Origin: Acidobacteriota bacterium
GTDB lineage: Bacteria; Acidobacteriota; Terriglobia; Acidiferrales; UBA7541
DNA length: 47,784 bases
Assembly (NCBI GenBank): GCA_003224175.1
Contig: QHYQ01000236.1
Coordinates: 1-47,784 of the forward strand
Direction of reading: 5' to 3'
In this document: positions 1 to 8,980 of the stretch, piece by piece
Numbering within the stretch: the stretch's first letter is position 1
How the letters are laid out: every line of letters begins with the position of its first letter
The notes under the pieces: model-generated
Databases searched by the model: none
What the model saw: the letters and a program-made list of their open reading frames with translations, nothing else
What the model was told of the DNA's origin: nothing
Translations under genes and position numbers: made by a program

Positions 1-10
1 CACAGTCAAA

Positions 11-16
11 AAGGAG
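11..16 (+). promoter_or_regulatory. Ribosome binding site deciding the first start
   Basis: AAGGAG lies only 2 bases before the ATG at 19 but 8 bases before the in-frame ATG at 25. The spacing favours 25 as the real start of the glyoxalase-family gene. Confidence 0.7.
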
Positions 17-24
17 AAATGCTG

Positions 25-981
25 ATGCAGCCGATTTCAGGGATTCATCACGTCACCGCGATCGCTTCGGATCCGCAGCGTAATTTGGACTTTTACACTG
101 AAGTACTCGGGATGCGGCTGGTCAAGCGCACGGTGAATTTCGATGACCCCGGTACGTATCATCTCTACTTTGGTGACGAAGTCGGGACTCCAGGTAGTAT
201 TCTGACCTTCTTTTCCTGGCCCATGGGGGCGCGAGGCAGCCCCGGCGTGGGACAAGTGGAGGCAACTTCGTTCGGTATTCCCGAGAACTCGCTGAGCTAC
301 TGGGAGCGACGGTTGCTCGCCGCGGGAATCCCAGCGGAGCGCTCCGGAAAGCGCTTTGATGAAGAAGTCTTGACATTCGTTGATCCGGACGGCCTGAAGC
401 TGGAGTTGGTGGCGCATCCCCAGCGTGCCGGCGCAATGCGGGCGTGGAAAGAGGCGTCGGTGTCGGCACAGCATGCCCTTCGCGGCTTTTATTCTGTGAC
501 CCTGTGCGAGCAAGGATACGAGAGCACGGTGGAAGTTCTCGAAACGATGGGATTCAGGAAGGTTGGTGAGCAAGGGAATCGCTTCCGCTTCGACGTGGGC
601 GAAGGAGGCACAGGCGCATGGGTCGATATCCTGTGCGCTTCAGAGGCTTCCTACGGAAGGGTGGCTGTGGGAATTGTCCATCACGTCGCGTGGCGGGTGG
701 TGGATGACAATTCGCAGCAGTCCTGGCGCAAGCGGCTCGTCAACAGACATCTGAACGTCACGCCGGTGATTGATCGCTGCTACTTCCATTCCATCTATTT
801 TCGCGAGCCGGGTGGCGTGTTATTTGAATTGGCTACCGATCCGCCGGGTTTCGCCATTGACGAGCCGATGGAAAAACTGGGTGAAGCGCTCAAGCTTCCG
901 TCATGGCTCGAACCAAGCAGAAAGAGAATCGAACAGGTTCTTCCGCCGATTCAACTCCGCAGACCCATAAAGGAAGCATGA
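25..981 (+). CDS. Ring-cleaving dioxygenase / glyoxalase-family protein (MhqO-like)
   Basis: A two-domain vicinal-oxygen-chelate protein of about 318 residues, the usual length for MhqO/MhqA-type putative ring-cleaving dioxygenases that act on hydroquinone-like aromatics. Seen: an N-terminal module beginning GIHHVTAI with a probable metal-binding His, closing with DPDGLKLELVA (Glu ligand). A second module carries IVHHVAWRV and GGVLFELATDPPGF. The two His and two Glu positions fit the paired metal sites of this fold. Start 25 is chosen over 19 by RBS spacing. The stop overlaps the next start as ATGA, so it is translationally coupled to the hydrolase, as in other quinone-response operons. The exact substrate is inferred from family. 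Confidence 0.85.
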   Translation: MQPISGIHHVTAIASDPQRNLDFYTEVLGMRLVKRTVNFDDPGTYHLYFGDEVGTPGSILTFFSWPMGARGSPGVGQVEATSFGIPENSLSYWERRLLAAGIPAERSGKRFDEEVLTFVDPDGLKLELVAHPQRAGAMRAWKEASVSAQHALRGFYSVTLCEQGYESTVEVLETMGFRKVGEQGNRFRFDVGEGGTGAWVDILCASEASYGRVAVGIVHHVAWRVVDDNSQQSWRKRLVNRHLNVTPVIDRCYFHSIYFREPGGVLFELATDPPGFAIDEPMEKLGEALKLPSWLEPSRKRIEQVLPPIQLRRPIKEA

Positions 982-1646
982 TGAAATCCGATGCGGATGA
1001 TCCTCACCGCAATCAACCCGTTCTCCAGCGCGGACGAGCGCTTGATTCCGCCAAAGGTGCCGTCGTGCTCATTCACGGTCGGGGCGCCTCTGCGGAAGAT
1101 ATCCTGGGCCTTGCGGACGAGTTTGGTCTACCTGAATTGGCGTATCTTGCTCCGCAGGCCGCCGAGCACACTTGGTACCCATATTCATTCCTGGAGCCCC
1201 TTCAGCAGAATCAGCCGTGGCTCGACTCGGCCCTGATGATGGTCGCAAAAACTGTTCACCGTGCTATCACTGCCGGTATAGAGCGGGATCAGATCGCTAT
1301 CGTCGGATTCTCTCAAGGCGCATGTCTCGCCACAGAATTCGTTGTACGAAATGCAGCCCGCTACGGCGGCGTCATCGCGTTCACTGGCGGACTTATCGGT
1401 CCGCCTGGAACTAAGTTTGTCTACTCTGGCGAGCTTTTGGGTACTGCGTGTTTCTTGGGTGCGGGTGATCGTGATCCGCACGTTCCCTGGAAAAGAGTCG
1501 AGGAGTCAGCGTCGGTGCTGTCTGCGCTCGGCGGAGTTGTTACGTTGCGACGCTATCCGGGTCTGCCGCACACGATCAACCGGGACGAAATCGAACATGC
1601 CAAGACCATTCTGCGGCGGCTTATCGCTAAGGAGAGAGCAGTATAG
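978..1646 (+). CDS. Alpha/beta hydrolase, phospholipase/carboxylesterase family
   Basis: A 222-residue serine hydrolase. Seen: oxyanion region VVLIHGRGASAEDIL, nucleophile elbow GFSQGA, an acid in GAGDRDPHVP and a C-terminal His in GLPHTI, giving a full Ser-Asp-His triad in family order. This matches the short carboxylesterase / dienelactone-hydrolase-like group (PF02230). The ATG at 978 overlaps the upstream stop (ATGA) and has AAGGAAG upstream, so I prefer it to the longer frame starting at 903. Genes of this type often sit beside MhqO-like dioxygenases in quinone detoxification operons. The natural ester substrate cannot be told from sequence. Confidence 0.85.
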   Translation: MMKSDADDPHRNQPVLQRGRALDSAKGAVVLIHGRGASAEDILGLADEFGLPELAYLAPQAAEHTWYPYSFLEPLQQNQPWLDSALMMVAKTVHRAITAGIERDQIAIVGFSQGACLATEFVVRNAARYGGVIAFTGGLIGPPGTKFVYSGELLGTACFLGAGDRDPHVPWKRVEESASVLSALGGVVTLRRYPGLPHTINRDEIEHAKTILRRLIAKERAV

Positions 1647-1735
1647 GGTTCATTTCTTTCGGATTGAGCAACAAGAATGGCGTGGCGCCTCTACCGGTTT
1701 CAATACCTGGAGCCGGGAGGGATCGGGGTTGCACA

Positions 1736-2698
1736 ATGAAAGCTATCGTTGTTCATGAATTCGGCGGGCCCGAAGTTCTTAAACTCGAAGAACTCCCCAC
1801 GCCACGTCCCATGGCCGGTCAGGTGCTCGTCCGGATTCGTGCGGCAGGCGTGAATCCATATGACACCTACATGCGCAACGGTGTTTATGCCATCAAGCCG
1901 CCTTTGCCTTACACGCCCGGCTCCGACGGCGCAGGTGACGTCGAAGGCGTCGGCGAGGGTGTAAGAGAGTTCAAGCCGGGCGACCGCGTTTATGTTGCGA
2001 AGACGGTAACCGGAGCGTACGCGCAATATGCGCTGACCCAGGAGAGCCAGGTTCACCCGCTACCAGCGAACATTACTTATGCCCAAGGTGCGGCCGTCTG
2101 GGTACCCTACGGCACTGCGTACCACGCGCTATATCAATGTGCCAGAGCCCGGGCGGCCGAAACCGTGCTGATTCATGGCGCCAGTGGCGGTGTGGGAATC
2201 GCGGGGGTCCAGATCGCGCGTGCGAGGGGCCTAATCGTTTTTGGCACGGCCGGAACGGGGAAAGGCCTCGAATTAGTCAGGCGCGAAGGCGCGCATTCCG
2301 CATTTGATCACTCCAAGTCCGGATACCTGGAGGAGATTGTCAAAGCGACCGGCGGGCGGGGTGTCGACCTCATCCTCGAAATGCTCGCCAACGTGAACCT
2401 GGGCCAAGACCTCAAGCTGCTCGCCCCTCAGGGCCGCGTCGTTGTCATTGGCAGCCGCGGTGATGTCACCATCTCCCCGCGCGATCTCATGACGCGGCGT
2501 GGATCGATTCACGCCATTACGCTATGGGGCGTCACCGAAGCCGAAGAAAAGGAGATTCATGCTGCACTGATCGCTGGGATGGAGAATGGCACCCTGCGGC
2601 CTGTCGTCGGCAAGGAACTGCCGCTCGCCGAGGCTTCCCGCGCCCACAAAGAAGTCTTGGCGCCAGGTGCCTACGGCAAGATCGTTCTGGTTCCGTAA
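1736..2698 (+). CDS. Zinc-independent quinone oxidoreductase (MDR family)
   Basis: A 320-residue NADPH:quinone reductase-like protein of the medium-chain dehydrogenase/reductase superfamily. Seen: start MKAIVVHEFGGPEVL, typical of QOR proteins; GroES-like domain to about residue 120; Rossmann fold with HGASGGVGIAGVQIA; GAYGKIVLVP at the C-terminus. No cysteine cluster for structural zinc is visible. A 5' extension of the frame to 1664 exists, but homologues begin at MKAIVV. With the two upstream genes it forms a plausible three-gene quinone/electrophile detoxification operon. Confidence 0.88.
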   Translation: MKAIVVHEFGGPEVLKLEELPTPRPMAGQVLVRIRAAGVNPYDTYMRNGVYAIKPPLPYTPGSDGAGDVEGVGEGVREFKPGDRVYVAKTVTGAYAQYALTQESQVHPLPANITYAQGAAVWVPYGTAYHALYQCARARAAETVLIHGASGGVGIAGVQIARARGLIVFGTAGTGKGLELVRREGAHSAFDHSKSGYLEEIVKATGGRGVDLILEMLANVNLGQDLKLLAPQGRVVVIGSRGDVTISPRDLMTRRGSIHAITLWGVTEAEEKEIHAALIAGMENGTLRPVVGKELPLAEASRAHKEVLAPGAYGKIVLVP

Positions 2699-2717
2699 TG
2701 TGCGACGCTTCTTCATT

Positions 2718-2957
2718 ATGGGTCCGATCGCCCGCATCATTCTCGGCGGTCTCTCCGGCGCGGCGATTGCCCCACAGGACGGCAATCCTTTTTATTTGGC
2801 ACTGTCTTGGGCGCGGCGGGCGGCATTGTCGGCGCGTTTGCGGGTTATCAGGTTCGGACGCGCCTCGTAAGGGCTCTCAAGGTTCAGGATTTCGTCATCT
2901 TTTTTGGAAGACGCCGTAACCATTGCGGGCGGTGTGTTGATTGTGTCCCGATTCTGA
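2718..2957 (+). pseudogene. DUF4126 C-terminal remnant with two frameshifts
   Basis: Three short readings in different frames join into one recognisable DUF4126-type C-terminus. The first is MGPIARIILGGLSGAAIA from 2718. The second is GTVLGAAGGIVGAFAGYQ and onward from 2798. The third is LEDAVTIAGGVLIVSRF ending at the TGA at 2955. Adding one T in the TTTTT run near 2789 and removing one T from the TTTTTT run near 2900 restores a single frame. The N-terminal two thirds of the usual protein of about 150 residues is absent, since the quinone reductase stops at 2698. The family call rests on my memory of the conserved tail. Confidence 0.65.
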
Positions 2958-3144
2958 GACGCGGGGACGTCCCGAAGCCAAGTGATGGCGTCCGCAGCTG
3001 AACCTTAATCCTAGAGTCAACGCGAAAGGGGCACTTGCAGGAAATGCGCGACCAAGTTCAACCTTCTGTATCTAATCCAGTCATCGGGGCAACCCGGAAG
3101 TCTGTAATTATCTCTTTACACGAAAGCCCGGAACGAGATCGAGA
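2958..3144 (+). other. Gap before the signalling operon; 10-bp palindrome
   Basis: No gene seen. A perfect palindrome GGGACGTCCC at 2964-2973 could be an operator or chance. No convincing promoter was identified before the ATG at 3145. Confidence 0.3.
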
Positions 3145-4815
3145 ATGCCCAAGCCAATATTGCTGAGCGTGGATGATGATTCCGATGTTTTGCGGGCGAT
3201 AGAACGCGATCTTCGTTCGCAGTACGGCGCTGAATACCGGGTGATAGGCAGCGATTCGCCCGAGGGCGCGCTCGATCTCCTGAAGCAGCTGAAAGTGCGT
3301 AATGACAGCGTGGCTTTGCTGCTCGCCGACCAGCGCATGCCGCGCATGGACGGGGTGGAATTCCTGCAAGAAGCCATGGGCATTTTCCCCGATGCGAAGC
3401 GGGCTTTGCTCACCGCGTACGCGGACACCAACGCCGCGATTAGCGCCATCAATCAGGCCAGCATCAACTATTTTTTCTTGAAGCCCTGGGATCCTCCCAC
3501 GGAGCATCTGTATCCGCAATTAGATGATTTGCTCGACGACTGGCAGGCTTCCTTCCATCCAACATTTCAAGGGATCCGGGTGCTGGGCACCCGATGGTCG
3601 CCCCGATCGTACGAGTTGCGGGACTTCCTGGCGCGCAACCACGTCCCCTATCAATGGATCGACGTCGAGCTCTCCGCCAATGATCCGGAAACCAAGCGTC
3701 TTCTGGAAGCTCTGGGGCCCGAGGCGACCAATATCCCTGTGGTACTTTTTCCCGATGGAACGAAGCTTCTCGAGAGTGTACCAGCGGACGTGGCGCAAAA
3801 GGTCGGACTGCGGACGCGCGCCCAAACCAACTTCTATGATCTGGCGATCGTGGGTGGGGGACCGGCCGGTTTGGCCGCTGCAGTTTATGGAGCCTCCGAA
3901 GGTCTGCATACAGTGATGATTGAGCGCGAAGCGCCAGGCGGTCAGGCTGGTATGAGCTCTCGCATCGAGAACTATCTTGGATTTCCAACCGGACTCAGTG
4001 GCGGCGATTTGGCGCGGCGGGCCGTGGTGCAAGCCCGGCGCTTCGGAGTGGAAATCCTGGCGCCGCAGGAAGCTGTTGGCGTCCGAACGGAAGGGTCTTA
4101 TCGAATCATCAAGCTGGTGGATGGGGACGAGATCTCATGCCATGCGCTGATGATCGCGACTGGAGTGCAGTGGCGGCGACTGGAAGCTCCGGGGATAGAC
4201 AGGTTGCAGGGGGCGGGAATTTACTACGGTGGAGGTGCTGCGGAAGCTCTGTCATATAAGGGCGAGATCGTCTATGTGGTGGGTGGTGCGAACTCGGCGG
4301 GTCAAGCGGCAATGAACTTCGCCAGATACGCAGAGCGAGTCGTTATTCTTGTACGTGGTGAATCGCTTTCCAGCACGATGTCACGATACTTGATCGACCA
4401 GATTCAAGAGACACCCAACATCCAGCTGTGGACGCATGCCAGCGTCGCCGAGGCGCATGGAGAAACGCATCTGGAAGAGATTTGGGTGCTCTGCTCCGAT
4501 ACCAACAAGGTCGAGCGCGTGCCGGCGAGCGCGATGTTTGTTTTTATTGGAGCCTTGCCACGGACAGATTGGCTCGCGAATGTCGTCGAACGGGACGAGC
4601 GCGGTTTCTTGTTGACTGGTCCTGACCTTATGCGTGACGGGCAACGCCCAAAGGGGTGGACGCTCGACCGAGATCCGTTCCTGCTGGAGACGAATGTTCC
4701 CGGCATCTTTGCCGTGGGCGATGTGCGCCATGGTTCCATAAAACGGGTGGCGTCCGGTGTTGGTGAAGGATCGGTCGCGGTGCAATTCATCCATCAATAT
4801 TTGAGCAAGGTGTAA
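3145..4815 (+). CDS. Fused response regulator / thioredoxin-reductase-like flavoprotein
   Basis: 556 residues in three parts. Residues 1-125 form a receiver domain: acidic pocket D10-D12, phosphoacceptor D62 in LLADQRMPRMDG, and K113 in FLKPW. Residues 143-222 look like a glutaredoxin-fold module (GIRVLGTRWSPRSYELRDFL, then NIPVVLFPDG) without CxxC. Residues 231-556 are an FAD/NADPH oxidoreductase of thioredoxin-reductase type, with GGGPAG at 237-242 and NADPH loop VGGANSAG. Where true thioredoxin reductases have CATC, this reads GIYYGGGAAEA, so no redox disulfide is present. Phosphorylation may gate electron transfer or binding of a flavin/NADPH-sensed partner. It abuts the kinase gene (stop 4815, ATG 4816), its probable partner. 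Confidence 0.88.
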   Translation: MPKPILLSVDDDSDVLRAIERDLRSQYGAEYRVIGSDSPEGALDLLKQLKVRNDSVALLLADQRMPRMDGVEFLQEAMGIFPDAKRALLTAYADTNAAISAINQASINYFFLKPWDPPTEHLYPQLDDLLDDWQASFHPTFQGIRVLGTRWSPRSYELRDFLARNHVPYQWIDVELSANDPETKRLLEALGPEATNIPVVLFPDGTKLLESVPADVAQKVGLRTRAQTNFYDLAIVGGGPAGLAAAVYGASEGLHTVMIEREAPGGQAGMSSRIENYLGFPTGLSGGDLARRAVVQARRFGVEILAPQEAVGVRTEGSYRIIKLVDGDEISCHALMIATGVQWRRLEAPGIDRLQGAGIYYGGGAAEALSYKGEIVYVVGGANSAGQAAMNFARYAERVVILVRGESLSSTMSRYLIDQIQETPNIQLWTHASVAEAHGETHLEEIWVLCSDTNKVERVPASAMFVFIGALPRTDWLANVVERDERGFLLTGPDLMRDGQRPKGWTLDRDPFLLETNVPGIFAVGDVRHGSIKRVASGVGEGSVAVQFIHQYLSKV

Positions 4816-6201
4816 ATGGTCGAAAAATCGGAACTGCTTCGCGTTCCCGCATTCGCCGATCTGCCCGATGATCAGATCGCCTGGTTCCTCAGCAATTCGC
4901 AAGAAATACATCTGGCTGCCGGAGATATATACGCGCGCCAGGGTGATCCGGCGGACTCGATGTTCGTGATGCTCGAGGGGCAATTTCAGTGGCGCGGCGA
5001 ATTCGGCGGCGAAACCATTGTCTTTTCAACAAGGCCAGGCGACGTCACCGGGATGCTGCCCTTCTCCAGGATGAAGCAGTTCACCGTGACCGGTCGTGCC
5101 GTCACTGACGCCCGAGTTCTGAAATTCCCGGCTTCCTTGTTCCCCGATCTCGTGCAAAAGCTGCCAGTGTTGACCACGCGTCTGGTAGGTTTGATGTCCG
5201 ACCGGATCCGTGAAGCCACTCGCATCGAACAACAACGAGATCGGCTGGCTTCTCTGGGGAAACTCTCGGCGGGACTTGCGCATGAACTCAATAATCCGGC
5301 TTCCGCTGCGAAACGCGCGACTGGCCAGTTGCGCGACATCCTAAAGAAAATCAGGGACGCGAGTCTCGAGCTGGGAAGGCGCGATCTCACCTCTGCCCAG
5401 AAATCAGAAATCGACAAACTGGAAGCTTCCTTCACGCAACAGGACGTAGTTCCACTGGATGCGCTGACGATCAGCGACCTGGAAGACCAGATTGATTCCT
5501 TGTTGCGCAGTCATGGACAGAACGACTTGTGGCAACTGGCGGCCGCCCTTGCTCGGCGGAACATCAAGTCGGAGGTGCTCGAATCGTTGTTCGCGAACCT
5601 CGATGCGGACACCGCTCGAGCCGCTCTGGTCAGGATCGCCGCTTCGGCGGAGGTTGCCGGTCTGTTACACGAAATCGAAAGCAGCACCTCACGGATATCG
5701 GATTTGGTCGGCGCGATCAAGGAATACACTTATATGGACCAGGCGCCGGTGCAAAACGTGGACATCGTAAAGAGCCTGGAAACTACCCTCACTATCTTGA
5801 ATCACAAACTGAAACAAGGAGTGGTGGTGCAGCGCGATTACCTGCGCGTTCCTCTTCTCGTGAATTCGTTTGGGAGCGAGCTCAACCAAGTATGGACCAA
5901 CATTATCGATAACGCGATTGACGCGATGCATGGAAAAGGCCAGCTTCGCGTTCGAACCTATCGCGAGGACGCTTGCGTTGTAGTTGAGATTGGCGATAAC
6001 GGTCCAGGAATTTCCCGCGAGCTGCAACCCCACATCTTTGAACCTTTTTTCACGACCAAAGGAGTTGGAGAAGGCACGGGCCTCGGCTTGGACACTGTCC
6101 AGCGAATTGTGAAGAAGCACCGGGGAAGTATTCAGGTCAGTTCCAAGCCCGGTGACACGCGTTTTCAAGTCTGGCTCCCCTTAGCGGAGGCCCCGCCCTA
6201 A
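4816..6201 (+). CDS. Cyclic-nucleotide-binding sensor histidine kinase
   Basis: 461 residues with no membrane segments, so cytoplasmic. Residues 1-130 form a Crp-type cyclic-nucleotide-binding fold (HLAAGDIYARQGDPADSMFV). This is followed by HisKA with the phosphorylated H156 in SAGLAHELNNPAS, an about 150-residue helical insert, and an HATPase domain: N box TNIIDNAIDAM, G1 IGDNGPGIS, F box FEPFFTTKG, G2 GTGLGLDTVQ. It follows the receiver-flavoprotein gene with no gap, so the two almost certainly form a two-component pair. Whether the N-domain binds cAMP, c-di-GMP or nothing is not visible. Confidence 0.9.
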   Translation: MVEKSELLRVPAFADLPDDQIAWFLSNSQEIHLAAGDIYARQGDPADSMFVMLEGQFQWRGEFGGETIVFSTRPGDVTGMLPFSRMKQFTVTGRAVTDARVLKFPASLFPDLVQKLPVLTTRLVGLMSDRIREATRIEQQRDRLASLGKLSAGLAHELNNPASAAKRATGQLRDILKKIRDASLELGRRDLTSAQKSEIDKLEASFTQQDVVPLDALTISDLEDQIDSLLRSHGQNDLWQLAAALARRNIKSEVLESLFANLDADTARAALVRIAASAEVAGLLHEIESSTSRISDLVGAIKEYTYMDQAPVQNVDIVKSLETTLTILNHKLKQGVVVQRDYLRVPLLVNSFGSELNQVWTNIIDNAIDAMHGKGQLRVRTYREDACVVVEIGDNGPGISRELQPHIFEPFFTTKGVGEGTGLGLDTVQRIVKKHRGSIQVSSKPGDTRFQVWLPLAEAPP

Positions 6202-6229
6202 TGTGCCGGGATCATCAAGTTTGTGAGTC

Positions 6230-7528
6230 ATGGCCAAGACTTACAAAACCTACCTTCCCGAACAAGATTTGCTGTTACCGCCCAGCCTTCGTGACTGGTT
6301 GCCGGAGAATCACTTGGCTTACTGTGTGTCGGATGTGGTGGACCAGCTGGACCTTTCGTCAATCGAGTCGGTGTATGAAGAGGAAGATCGGGGTCAACCA
6401 CCGTATCATCCGCGCATGATGACCAAGATCCTGGTGTATGGCTATTGCGTAGGAGTGTTTTCCTCTCGCCGGATTCAGAAGCGACTGGCGGAAGACGTGG
6501 CTTTCCGTGTATTGGCGGCCGGCAATGAGCCGGATTTCCGGACCCTATCGGACTTTCGGAAGAATCATTTGCCAGCGTTGAAAGAACTGTTCCAGCAGGT
6601 GTTACGGCTGGTGTTAGAGGTGGGAGGGCTGAAGCTGGGAAGGGTGGCCTTGGATGGGAGCAAAGTAAAAGCCAACGCGAGCAAGCACAAGGCCATGAGT
6701 TATGGACGGATGGGGGAGACCGAGAAGCGGCTGCGAAAAGAAGTGCAGGAGTTGTTGAAGCGAGCGGAGGCCGTGGACAAAGAAGAGGATCAGCGTTACG
6801 GCCGGGAGTGCCAGGGTGAGGAACTGCCCGCAGAGTTACAGCGACGGGAAACGCGAATAGCACGAATTCGGGAAGCCCAGAAAGTCTTGGAAGAGCGGGC
6901 CCGCGAAAAGGCCGAGAGCGAGAAGAATAAAGATGGCCCGGAAGCGAAGCCCGAAACGAAGGCCCAATACAACTTTACCGATCCGGAGTCCCGCATCCTG
7001 AAAGGGTCGGATGGATTCGTGCAAGGGTACAACAGTCAGGTGGCGGTCGAGCCGCTTTACCAATTGGTGGTGGGGCAGACCGTGACCCAGGACGCCAACG
7101 ATAAACAACAGGTGGTGCCGCTGATCGAGGCCATCGAAGAACAAGCGGGACAGAAACCGGAAGAAGTTCTGGCGGACAGTGGATACTGTTCCGAGGAGAA
7201 TCTGAAGTACCTGGCAAAGAGAAGGATGGAAGGGTTCGTAGCGACGGAGAAACAGAAACACACGGAGCGGACAGAGCCCTGCCCCCGGGGACCTTTACCG
7301 AAGAAGGCCAGTCGCGTGGAACGGATGAAACGTAAGCTGCAGACGAAGGCGGGAGCGGCCATCTACGCGAGACGAAAATGCATGGTGGAGCCGGTGTTCG
7401 GGCAGATCAAGCAGGCACGCGGATTCCGGCAGTTTCTCTTACGAGGGTTGGAGAAAGTACGAGGCGAGTGGGCACTGGTCTGTATGACTCACAATCTTCT
7501 GAAGTTTCACAAGATCTGTTACGGATAA
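6230..7528 (+). CDS. IS1182-family transposase
   Basis: An intact 432-residue DDE transposase. Seen: N-terminal DUF772-type segment (LPENHLAYCVSDVVDQLDL, then RMMTKILVYGY), DDE-region motifs VALDGSKVKANAS, EEVLADSGYCSEENL and CMVEPVFGQIKQARG, and C-terminal MTHNLLKFHK. A charged insert spans about residues 165-260. It sits 28 bp after the kinase stop and co-directional with it. I could not find credible terminal inverted repeats or a target duplication, so the element limits are unknown. Confidence 0.92.
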   Translation: MAKTYKTYLPEQDLLLPPSLRDWLPENHLAYCVSDVVDQLDLSSIESVYEEEDRGQPPYHPRMMTKILVYGYCVGVFSSRRIQKRLAEDVAFRVLAAGNEPDFRTLSDFRKNHLPALKELFQQVLRLVLEVGGLKLGRVALDGSKVKANASKHKAMSYGRMGETEKRLRKEVQELLKRAEAVDKEEDQRYGRECQGEELPAELQRRETRIARIREAQKVLEERAREKAESEKNKDGPEAKPETKAQYNFTDPESRILKGSDGFVQGYNSQVAVEPLYQLVVGQTVTQDANDKQQVVPLIEAIEEQAGQKPEEVLADSGYCSEENLKYLAKRRMEGFVATEKQKHTERTEPCPRGPLPKKASRVERMKRKLQTKAGAAIYARRKCMVEPVFGQIKQARGFRQFLLRGLEKVRGEWALVCMTHNLLKFHKICYG

Positions 7529-8149
7529 AGCGAGAAAGAAATGCCAAAGAGTATCGGAAGCTATAAGACGATGTTCCAGAGCATCTCAATCACCGCAGCG
7601 GTCCTACCATTGGGCGACGCGCACTCTACCGGATAGCCCCATTGGGGCTCGTTCGTGCCAAGGATCGGGCCTCAAAACTCAATTCTCAGACGCACTCCTA
7701 GACCTCCAGACTTGAGTCTTGTTTCATTTTTGGGGAAATTAGGGAATACCGCAGGCGATTAGTCATCTTCCCGTAGCAATGCTGGGTTCGCCATACGGTG
7801 CATACGTCCACCCGCTCAGCTATCCACCCGATTGTGATGTTAAGGAGCCCTGCGTAGGCTTACGGGTGCTCGATGTAAGACTATCGTCTCTTGAGTAAGT
7901 GATTGACTTCAATGAATGTTATGGCGGGGGCTCTCCACGCGTGGAAGGTGGGCAGGCGCGTGCGGCCCAACAGTGGCGATCTGAAAATGGCGGTCGACTC
8001 GCTCAGCCGTGTAAGACCGCATCTCCGCCGAAACTTTCTTGGTATCTCCTCTTGCTCGGGGGAGCTGGGGCTCACAGCGTTTAGCGGCCGTGCGATGGTT
8101 GGTAGGTAGGAAACGGACGCCGTAGCGTGCGCGGAAGGCGGGGGCGAAA
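7529..8149 (+). other. 620-bp gene-poor stretch between IS1182 and the EPS locus
   Basis: Short open frames on both strands (for example about 7900-8110) show no recognisable domain or convincing RBS. The right end of the IS1182 element and the EPS promoter should lie here, but I could not place either. A hairpin AGCCCC-att-GGGGCT occurs at 7635-7649 without a T-tract. Confidence 0.5.
7635..7649 (+). other. Short GC-rich hairpin
   Basis: AGCCCC (7635-7640), loop ATT, GGGGCT (7644-7649). A 6-bp perfect stem downstream of the transposase gene. It could stop or slow transcription leaving the IS, but there is no U-tract. Confidence 0.3.
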
Positions 8150-8965
8150 ATGGATGCAATTTCCGCTAAGCAGACCGGACAGCATTTCGAGGACCTACTT
8201 ACGGTTGCGGGAATAATTCATAGAGGAGCCCTGTCCATTGCAACGGGCAGGCAGTGCCGCCTGCCAGCCAAGTACGCTTTCTCGTTCGCAGGAGCAGCGC
8301 CATCTGCCCATCGCCAGACAAGCCGGACAAGGTGGACGAGTCTAGCGATCTTACTCACGTGCCTTCTGCCAGCTTCCTTACCCGCACAGCAGAGCGCGGA
8401 CAAGAAACAAGACAACAGCAAGGTGTTAGTGGCCCGAACCGGGAACTTCGCCAAGGACATACCGGTCGCTGTTACCGCCAATGCTAACTACGTGATCGGC
8501 CCGGAAGACCTACTGGATATTAGCGTGTGGAAAGAGCCCGATCTGACGCGTACGGTACCCGTCCGGCCAGACGGAAAGATCTCATTACCGTTATTGAATG
8601 ACGTACAGGCAGCGGGCCAGACGCCTACGCAACTCGCGACACACGTCACGGAAAGCTTGAAGAGATATGTTACTGATCCCCAGGTGACAGTGATCGTCAC
8701 AGCGATCAACAGCCAGCGCATTTACCTTCTTGGGGAAGTGACGCGCGCCGGCGCGTATCCCCTGCTGCCTGGAATGACCGTGCTGCAAGCGCTATCGAGC
8801 GCAGGCGGACTTACGCAATACGCCCATAGTCAAAAAATCTATGTGCTGCGAGAGGGAAATGGCGGCCCGACGAAGGCTTCCTTCAATTACAAAGACTTTC
8901 TCAAGGGCAGGAATCCCGAACAGAACGTTGTCCTGAAAGTGGGCGACACAATCGTGGTTCCCTAG
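8150..8965 (+). CDS. Polysaccharide export protein (Wza/EpsA-like, SLBB)
   Basis: 271 residues. A hydrophobic signal (WTSLAILLTCLLPASLPAQ, about residues 62-80) precedes the Poly_export domain (YVIGPEDLLDISVWKEPDL, about 113-190) and an SLBB domain (RIYLLGEVTRAGAYPLLPG, then LTQYAHSQKIYVL). It forms the periplasmic/outer-membrane channel for EPS. The segment before the signal is unusually long (about 60 residues). No better in-frame start was found, and GGCGGGGGCG precedes the ATG. No good lipobox exists (LLTC has Thr at -1), so it is probably not a lipoprotein, unlike E. coli Wza. It is the first gene of the long EPS run. Confidence 0.88.
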   Translation: MDAISAKQTGQHFEDLLTVAGIIHRGALSIATGRQCRLPAKYAFSFAGAAPSAHRQTSRTRWTSLAILLTCLLPASLPAQQSADKKQDNSKVLVARTGNFAKDIPVAVTANANYVIGPEDLLDISVWKEPDLTRTVPVRPDGKISLPLLNDVQAAGQTPTQLATHVTESLKRYVTDPQVTVIVTAINSQRIYLLGEVTRAGAYPLLPGMTVLQALSSAGGLTQYAHSQKIYVLREGNGGPTKASFNYKDFLKGRNPEQNVVLKVGDTIVVP

Positions 8966-8968
8966 AGC

Positions 8969-8973
8969 AAGGA
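8969..8973 (+). promoter_or_regulatory. Ribosome binding site deciding the barrel start
   Basis: AAGGA is 1 base from the ATG at 8975 but 7 bases from the in-frame ATG at 8981, which makes 8981 the better start. Confidence 0.6.
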
Positions 8974-8980
8974 AATGCGA

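Noticed and set aside
6221-7494. Inverted repeat TTGTGAGTCAT (6221-6231) / ATGACTCACAA (7484-7494) as IS1182 terminal repeats
   Set aside because: The right copy lies inside the transposase coding sequence, 34 bp before its stop, and the left copy covers the start codon, so they cannot be element ends. Probably chance.
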